Of a stretch of DNA of 64,000 nt, positions 59,568-64,000 are shown in pieces; position 1 is the stretch's first letter, and every line of letters begins with the position of its first letter. The notes below the pieces were generated by a model. It saw only the letters and a list, made by a program, of their open reading frames with translations, was not told the DNA's origin and did no database searches. Both the position numbers and the translations under genes were made by a program. Source of the stretch: Anniella stebbinsi (taxonomy: Eukaryota > Chordata > Lepidosauria > Squamata > Anniellidae); NCBI GenBank assembly GCA_029215795.1, contig JARDYH010000001.1, forward strand, positions 119,500,533 through 119,564,532, in the 5' to 3' direction.

Positions 59568-59725
59568 ATGTCTGTGAGGCAATGAATCCACTCTGAGATC
59601 CAGTCAGAACTCTAAAGGAGCTATCCAAGGTGCAGAAGTTGGTTCAACGGAGGAAGGTGCAGAAGCACCTTGGCTTCTGACTGAAACCCAGAGTGGAATC
59701 ACTGCCCCATTGACATCAGAGCCAC
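59568..59725. mobile_element. Inverted-repeat element, homologue of 25990-26165
   Basis: AATGAATCCACTCTGAGATCCAGTCAGAA pairs with TTCTGACTGAAACCCAGAGTGGAATCACTG. Outer GATGTC and GACATC also pair. It sits where the palindromic MITE is cut off. Confidence 0.75.
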
Positions 59726-59799
59726 CAGCCTCCACTGCTTTCATGTCTTTGTGTTTTAACATTTGAACTTAATCAGGCTGGACTGTCCCATCATTCTCC

Positions 59800-59848
<49 letters not shown>

Positions 59849-60030
59849 TACTGTATTTCTTACCCACCTCTCCTTCTGGATCGAGGCGGGGAACAACATT
59901 AAAAACAAATGATATCAAATACATAAAACTGATTAAAAACATATAAAAACTAATACATTGTTAAAGTACCAATAAAACTCTTAAAATTCGACTCTGTAGG
60001 CTTGCAGGAAGTAATCAGTCTTTAGCTACT
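59800..60030 (-). mobile_element. L2 3' end
   Basis: (AAT)n at 59800-59848, CCACCTCTCCTTCTGGATCGAGGCGGGGAACAACATT, 3' UTR, and the last coding residues. Same subfamily as the other minus-strand copies. Confidence 0.88.
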
Positions 60031-60121
60031 GGATCATGGAAGCATCAGATGGATAAAGTGCTCTTGGCTCTTCCTGGGAAGGTGGTTGTACTGAATGAGT
60101 TCTGGTGCATTGTGTGTGGGA

Positions 60122-60238
60122 GGGGCAGGCTATGACACTTTGAAAACGGTTTGAAAACTGTCTATGGAGTGTGTCCTGGGCCCCAACAGTTGTCACTACT
60201 GTTATAAACCATTTTAAAGCAGTAGTGTACATCCCGCC
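60122..60238. mobile_element. Short MITE related to 52935-53091
   Basis: Ends GGGGCAGGCTATGACAC and (inverted) GGCGGGATGTACAC; arms include TTTGAAAACGGTTTGAAAAC. It shares GGGCCCCAACAGTTGTCA and AAAGCAGTAGTGTA with the 52935 MITE. Confidence 0.7.
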
Positions 60239-60589
60239 ATAGCTTGAGTATGCATAATTAAATGGCAATATCATTTAGGTTTATGTGAGAAATCCACTGC
60301 ATCAGATATTATTTAATTGATTTGTCCAATCTGCATTACCACAGAACAGTTGTAGACCAGACTCATTTTGCATTTGGAGAAATGCCCCAAACACACACCC
60401 AGCACAGCTTAGATGGGGTGGGGGCTGTTGTGGGCAGGAGAGGAGGATGAGGCATGGAGCCTAGCCATTGGCTGGCTCCCGGGTGGCACCACTGCAAGGG
60501 GAGGGGGAACGGAGCCTATTAATTGGCCTCTGTCCTCCCTCCCCCCTCTCTTCTTGCAGTGCGGCTTGGAGCTCTGGAGCACAGGGACG

Positions 60590-60835
60590 TGCTCAGCTAA
60601 TACCCAAGCCGCAGCAGGGAGCGCGGGGGCGGCGGCCTCCTCTTCGGCGCGACGGCAAGCTCGCTTAGGCAGGGAGAGCGGTGGGTGACAGCCTCCTCTC
60701 CGGAGCGGCGGGGAGCTCGTGGTGGTGGGAAGCTCGGAGGCAGCTGCCTCCTAATCGAGCGGCGGCGAGCTCTCTGGAGGGGCGGCAGCGGATAGCTTCT
60801 CCCAGTCTGGGGGGGGCCCTCCCCACGGTGCGGCG
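60590..60835 (+). repeat. Imperfect GC-rich tandem repeat, ~50-60 bp
   Basis: Three units share a CAGC-CTCCTCTCCGGAGCGGCGG-GAGCTCG theme (about 60630, 60690, 60740). They may act as the promoter/leader repeat of the retrotransposon; this is inference. Confidence 0.55.
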
Positions 60836-61182
60836 GCACCAGCGATGCCCCATAGAGGACAGCCGGTCCCAGGACACACCGCTGGTCATGGCGCGGCAAC
60901 GCCTCCACTGCAAGGCATGTCGGCGCCCCAACGGCCAGAGAGCCCTTGTGGCTTTTCCGGCCCAGGTTTGCGGGCAGGGGGCTTTCCTCCACGGGGAGGG
61001 CTTCCACTCGGCCGGGCACTGTGCTTGGGAGGGGGGGATCCCTCAAAGCTGCGGGGGGCGGGGCAGCACCTCCGCCATAGCAGGGCCATTGCCTCCTAAT
61101 AGACGGGGGGTAGCACCCTAGCAAACACCCGGCTCCATAGCACGATGGATTGAACCTGGCCACATTTCTGAACAGGAGCCTG

Positions 61183-61290
61183 CTTAGCCTAGTGGTTCCT
61201 TCGCGTTAGGCATCAGTACACTGCTCAATGGTGGTAGTTTGAATCCCGCCAGCACTGTTTGGCTTTGGCGGGATTGCTGGTTCACCGGTT
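61183..61290 (+). other. tRNA-like A/B boxes and hairpin in leader
   Basis: TTAGCCTAGTGGTTCC resembles a pol III A box and D-arm (GCCT...AGGC pair), GGTAGTTTGAATCCC resembles a B box. Overlapping it, AATCCCGCCA...TGGCGGGATT forms a hairpin of about 9 bp. No full cloverleaf could be drawn, so not called a tRNA gene. Confidence 0.35.
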
Positions 61291-61485
61291 CACTCAATTT
61301 ACCTTGTTTTTTGCCTCCACCTTCAAGGGGGAGGGGAATTGCCCTACCTCGTATTTACCTTGTTTATTGCCAGAGGATTGAATTTTGTAAGTGGGAAGGA
61401 GTTCACGGATAGCTAGTTTATAGGCTGGTAGCAAAGGGCCCCCTGGTTTATTCCACCTCTGAGTACACGTGCAGAATAAGCGACC

Positions 61486-62364
61486 ATGCCACCCAAAAAA
61501 GGCATGGGAGGGAAGAAAGGTAAGGGGAAGGCACCTCGCCCACCCGCTAAGCATGCCAGGGATAGAAATGGATCTTCCTCTGATGAAACGGAAAGCTCCA
61601 ACATTGCAGCAATCTTATCTAGACTGCAAGCAGTGGAGCGGGACAAAGGGATTATACCACCACCTACCCCTGCGAGTACTCCAAAAGGAAGCAGGGGGCG
61701 CCCCACTACTAGGAAGCAGACTAATGAGGCATTGTGGTCATCTGTTGCAGTGCGTTTAGAAGTTCTAGAAGCCTCTTCCAGTCAGGGTTCGCACCGAACG
61801 GAGGAAGTACCAGCGCACTCAAATGCTGGGGGAACACCAGACTGCGAACAGGCGGCTGCCTCTTCTCCAGGACAATCAGTGGCTACTTCTCTTCCAGTCA
61901 CACCTGGACCTGTCACAGCACATAGCCAAGGTGAGCACACCACACATCTTCCGGCAACTTCATTTCAGCCTTGGGGAGCCCCCAATCCTTGGGGATGGTT
62001 CCCATGGCTGTCAGGAATGGGCTGTCCCTCACACATGATGGGTGGAGGATCATTTCAGGGAGGTTCACGTACAATAGCAGCTCAATCACCAGCTTCTAAT
62101 GCAGGCCACTCTGCCACCAACCTGCCTGTTTTGGGTATTCCACTTAATAACATTGGTACCACAACTGAAAAGGTGCCAATGCCTTCCGGACAGGCGGGAT
62201 CCATGGATACTACTCTCTCCACAGAGGTAGGGCCGCCCAATTCAGCTGACCCTTCTCAACTACCATCTGGAGTGCCAACGGGGGAGGCACCCCGTTTGGA
62301 GGGGACAACAGGGGCAGCCAATTCAGCCGGCAGTCACTACGGCACTGCAGCAGATAATCTCTAG
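61486..62364 (+). CDS. DIRS-like Gag, N-terminal frame
   Basis: 292 codons. A lysine-rich start (MPPKKGMGGKKGKGK) is followed by an acidic/serine stretch (SSSDETESSN), a possible short helical segment (IAAILSRLQAVERD), then a long Pro/Ser/Gly/Thr-rich low-complexity region. The ATG lies in a GCGACCATGC context. The Gag domain continues downstream but in other frames, so this copy ends early by frameshift. N-terminal Gag of DIRS elements is poorly conserved; assignment rests on position before the clear Gag C-terminus and RT. Confidence 0.65.
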   Translation: MPPKKGMGGKKGKGKAPRPPAKHARDRNGSSSDETESSNIAAILSRLQAVERDKGIIPPPTPASTPKGSRGRPTTRKQTNEALWSSVAVRLEVLEASSSQGSHRTEEVPAHSNAGGTPDCEQAAASSPGQSVATSLPVTPGPVTAHSQGEHTTHLPATSFQPWGAPNPWGWFPWLSGMGCPSHMMGGGSFQGGSRTIAAQSPASNAGHSATNLPVLGIPLNNIGTTTEKVPMPSGQAGSMDTTLSTEVGPPNSADPSQLPSGVPTGEAPRLEGTTGAANSAGSHYGTAADNL

Positions 62365-62532
62365 TGCGGAGGCATGTGCTCCTGTTTGGCAAGGCCCGGC
62401 GGGGCTGGTTGCTTCGGCTAGCGGGTCGAACATATTGCCCATAAAACATATTGCCTTATGCGGGGGCGGAGCTGGGGGTCATTCCAACAGGGAGTACATC
62501 TACCCCTTTGGGATTCCACTTTCTGCCGACCA
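62231..62532 (+). pseudogene. Gag middle segment in shifted frame
   Basis: This frame is open between stops at 62228 and 62533. Around 62320-62440 it reads more Gag-like (AVTTALQQIISSAEA, then PVWQGPAGLVA) than the frame used upstream. I infer that the upstream frame was left by an indel near 62290-62345 and that this frame was in turn left at 62430-62445. Confidence 0.5.
62430..62455 (+). repeat. 16-bp duplication breaking the Gag frame
   Basis: ACATATTGCC occurs at 62430-62439 and again at 62446-62455, a step of 16 bp. Sixteen is not a multiple of three, so the step moves the reading from the middle Gag frame to the frame used by the rest of Gag and RT. Confidence 0.65.
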
Positions 62533-64000
62533 CTAGGGAGAAAATACTGAGGGGAGACTTCGTTGATGTCTTTTCCTTGCTTTTTAGAGAATCAGAAAGC
62601 AAGGAAAAGGATAAGGCAACTGATAAGAACTATGGACGCAATAGAAGGAAGAAAGTTCCCAGGACATGGGCCAATTGGCTGCCTGGCTTTCTAATATACG
62701 TGGAAATTATACAGCAGCGATTTCCCGAGCGGGGATGTATTTTAACAAAGTACCTGGATATGATCTTCAGAGCATATACAGACTACGAGGGCGGGGCTTG
62801 GCTAGCATACGACGAATCATTTTGTATGAGAGCGGCATTTGATCACTCCCTGCGCTGGGACGTAAAAGACCACAACCTCTGTCTTCAATTTATGACACCA
62901 GCTAGGCCGGGCATTGGGGATAGAGCAGATAGCGGCCACATTGTGGCCAAACAGCAGCCTGCTTCCACCTCCAAGGGGAACGTGGGGCAGGGGGTTCAAT
63001 TCCGCTCACCCTGCTGGGAGTATAGTTCCAGGGGTAGTTGCTCATGTCCCCAATGCAAATACAGGCACGAATGCCCAATATGCAATGGTCATCATCCAGC
63101 AGCAAATTGTCAGAAGACAAGGGCAGGAAGAGGCAATAATCGTGACAACCAGGGAGGCAAAAACCAGGCGGGCAACAGCAGCCTCCTAAAGGGCCCCAGT
63201 CCAATCAAACTTAAGCCACTACAACAGCTGTTGGCGCAATACCCACGGCGCTTAGATGCTGATTATCTATTGACAGGATTTCAGGAGGGCTTCAGAATAC
63301 CTTATGAAGGCCCGCATATCTCTTCTATATCCAGGAACCAGAAATCAATTGCTCTCATGGAACAATTGGTTCAGCAAAAGATTGATAAGGAGGTCGAATC
63401 GGGTAGAGTAGTTGGTCCCTTTGTAGTCCCTCCAATTCCCAATTTAAGGGTTTCACCTTTGGGCATTGTACCAAAGAAGTCGCAGGGGGAATACAGACAC
63501 ATTCATAACTTGTCAGACCCCAGGGACAAGTCTGTGAATGATGCAATACCAGAACACTTATGTTCTGTGCATTATGCATCTTTTGATACCGCAGTAGAAA
63601 TGGTTAGGAGACATGGCCTGGGGGCTTTGATGGGCGAGTGCGACATAAAATCTGCATTTCGCATCTTGCCCATTAATCCCAATGATTTTGATTTATTGGG
63701 CTTTCAATTTCAAAGTAAATTCTATATTGATAGGGCTCTACCGATGGGTTGTTCCATTTCTTGCACTATGTTTGAAAAATTCAGCTCCTTTCTAGAATGG
63801 GCGGAACGATATCGCACGGGTTCACCAGATGTTACTCACTATTTGGATGACTTCCTGTTTGTGGGGCCAATGAATTCCCCCCATTGCGGAAATGTGATGT
63901 GGGAATTTCATTCCTTGGCAGAGGAGCTGGGTGTTCCACTAGCGCATGAAAAGATGGAAGGACCATTGAGCATTATAAAATACTTAGGCATAGAATTAGT
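62445..64000 (+). CDS. DIRS-like Gag C-terminus plus reverse transcriptase (partial, runs off window)
   Basis: One frame stays open for 518 codons to the edge. First comes the Gag core (PLGFHFLP, REKILRGDFVDVFSLLFRE near residues 32-50, WLAYDESF near 121, LRWDVKDHNL near 135). Next a Cys/His cluster at 63012-63110 (C-x8-C-x-C-x2-C-x3-H-x-C-x2-C-x3-H-x4-C). Then the RT: SPLGIVPKK, YRHIHNLSDP, motif A CDIKSAFRILP (Asp at 63642), motif B LPMGCSISC (63738), motif C HYLDDFLFVGP (YLDD at 63840-63851). All three catalytic Asp are present. The RT wording is that of DIRS/Ngaro elements; RNase H and tyrosine recombinase would lie beyond 64000. No stop separates Gag from RT. Confidence 0.85.
63012..63110 (+). 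other. Gag zinc-cluster (C/H-rich) coding segment
   Basis: 33 residues with seven Cys and two or three His, starting CWEYSSRGSC and ending HHPAANC. The pattern is typical of DIRS-group Gag C-termini and is followed by a basic/Asn/Gly-rich linker before RT. Nucleic-acid binding is inferred. Confidence 0.75.

Larger units (their letters stand above)
60405..61485 (+). mobile_element. 5' leader of DIRS-like retrotransposon (boundary uncertain)
   Basis: A GC- and CpG-rich region leads into the Gag start at 61486. No TSD or repeat boundary is visible because the 3' end lies outside the window. DIRS elements start with an inverted terminal repeat rather than an LTR, which I cannot test here. Long open frames on both strands (e.g. 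60597-61163 minus) are GC artefacts. Confidence 0.5.

Noticed and set aside
60597..61163. 188-codon minus-strand frame
   Set aside because: Lies antisense in the GC-rich DIRS leader, Arg/Pro-rich, no domain.

Overview
The window looks like intergenic or intronic DNA from a sauropsid genome, most likely a squamate (lizard or snake). The evidence is the repeat mix: L2- and CR1-clade LINE 3' ends, tRNA-derived SINEs ending in the '...GTCTGACTCAGTATAAGGCAGCTTCC' type of tail, many hAT-like and other non-autonomous DNA transposons (MITEs), abundant microsatellites, a DIRS-type tyrosine-recombinase retrotransposon, and only three GC-rich blocks in an otherwise AT-rich background. I found no host protein-coding exon, no functional tRNA or rRNA gene and no CRISPR or prokaryotic operon structure. 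Almost all open frames are chance or belong to transposable elements.

Layout. 1-5 kb: edge of a palindromic MITE, an L2 LINE fragment with a readable reverse-transcriptase C-terminus (minus strand), two TIR elements and a 226-bp MITE. 5-15 kb: an unexplained inverted-repeat element, two further 226-bp MITE copies, L2 tails, an hAT MITE with a perfect 8-bp target-site duplication (TSD), and a MIR-like SINE split by an L2 tail. 15-25 kb: a 569-bp TIR element, a CR1 3' end, a second copy of the 3-kb element, a ~68-bp-period minisatellite, SINE/hAT nesting, and a LINE split by an L2 tail that is itself joined to a MITE. 25-35 kb: hairpin MITEs, a decayed SGNH-hydrolase-like frame, L2 tails, a SINE, a palindromic MITE (212 bp) and the inverted homologue of the 15-kb element. 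35-48 kb: a 716-bp GC-rich element with perfect TSD and long internal palindrome, a LINE 3' end, a complete 320-bp palindromic MITE with perfect TSD, and an array of GC-rich palindromes full of GCAGGTAAG-like motifs. 48-60 kb: an 858-bp TIR element, further MITEs, a solo LTR with perfect 5-bp TSD, and more L2.

60.4-64 kb: the 5' part of a DIRS-like retrotransposon that runs off the right edge. It has a GC-rich leader, a Gag N-terminal frame (61486-62364), two apparent frame disruptions, and then one uninterrupted frame from 62445 to the window end covering the Gag C-terminus, a Cys/His zinc cluster and a reverse transcriptase with all three catalytic aspartates. Its RNase H, tyrosine recombinase and 3' repeats would lie outside the window.

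The most interesting themes are: several MITE families that share a similar terminal motif around 'ATCTACAC' but have different bodies; large near-perfect palindromes with intact TSDs; related GC-rich palindromes carrying dense splice-donor-like motifs on both strands; and the DIRS element with Gag and RT in one frame.
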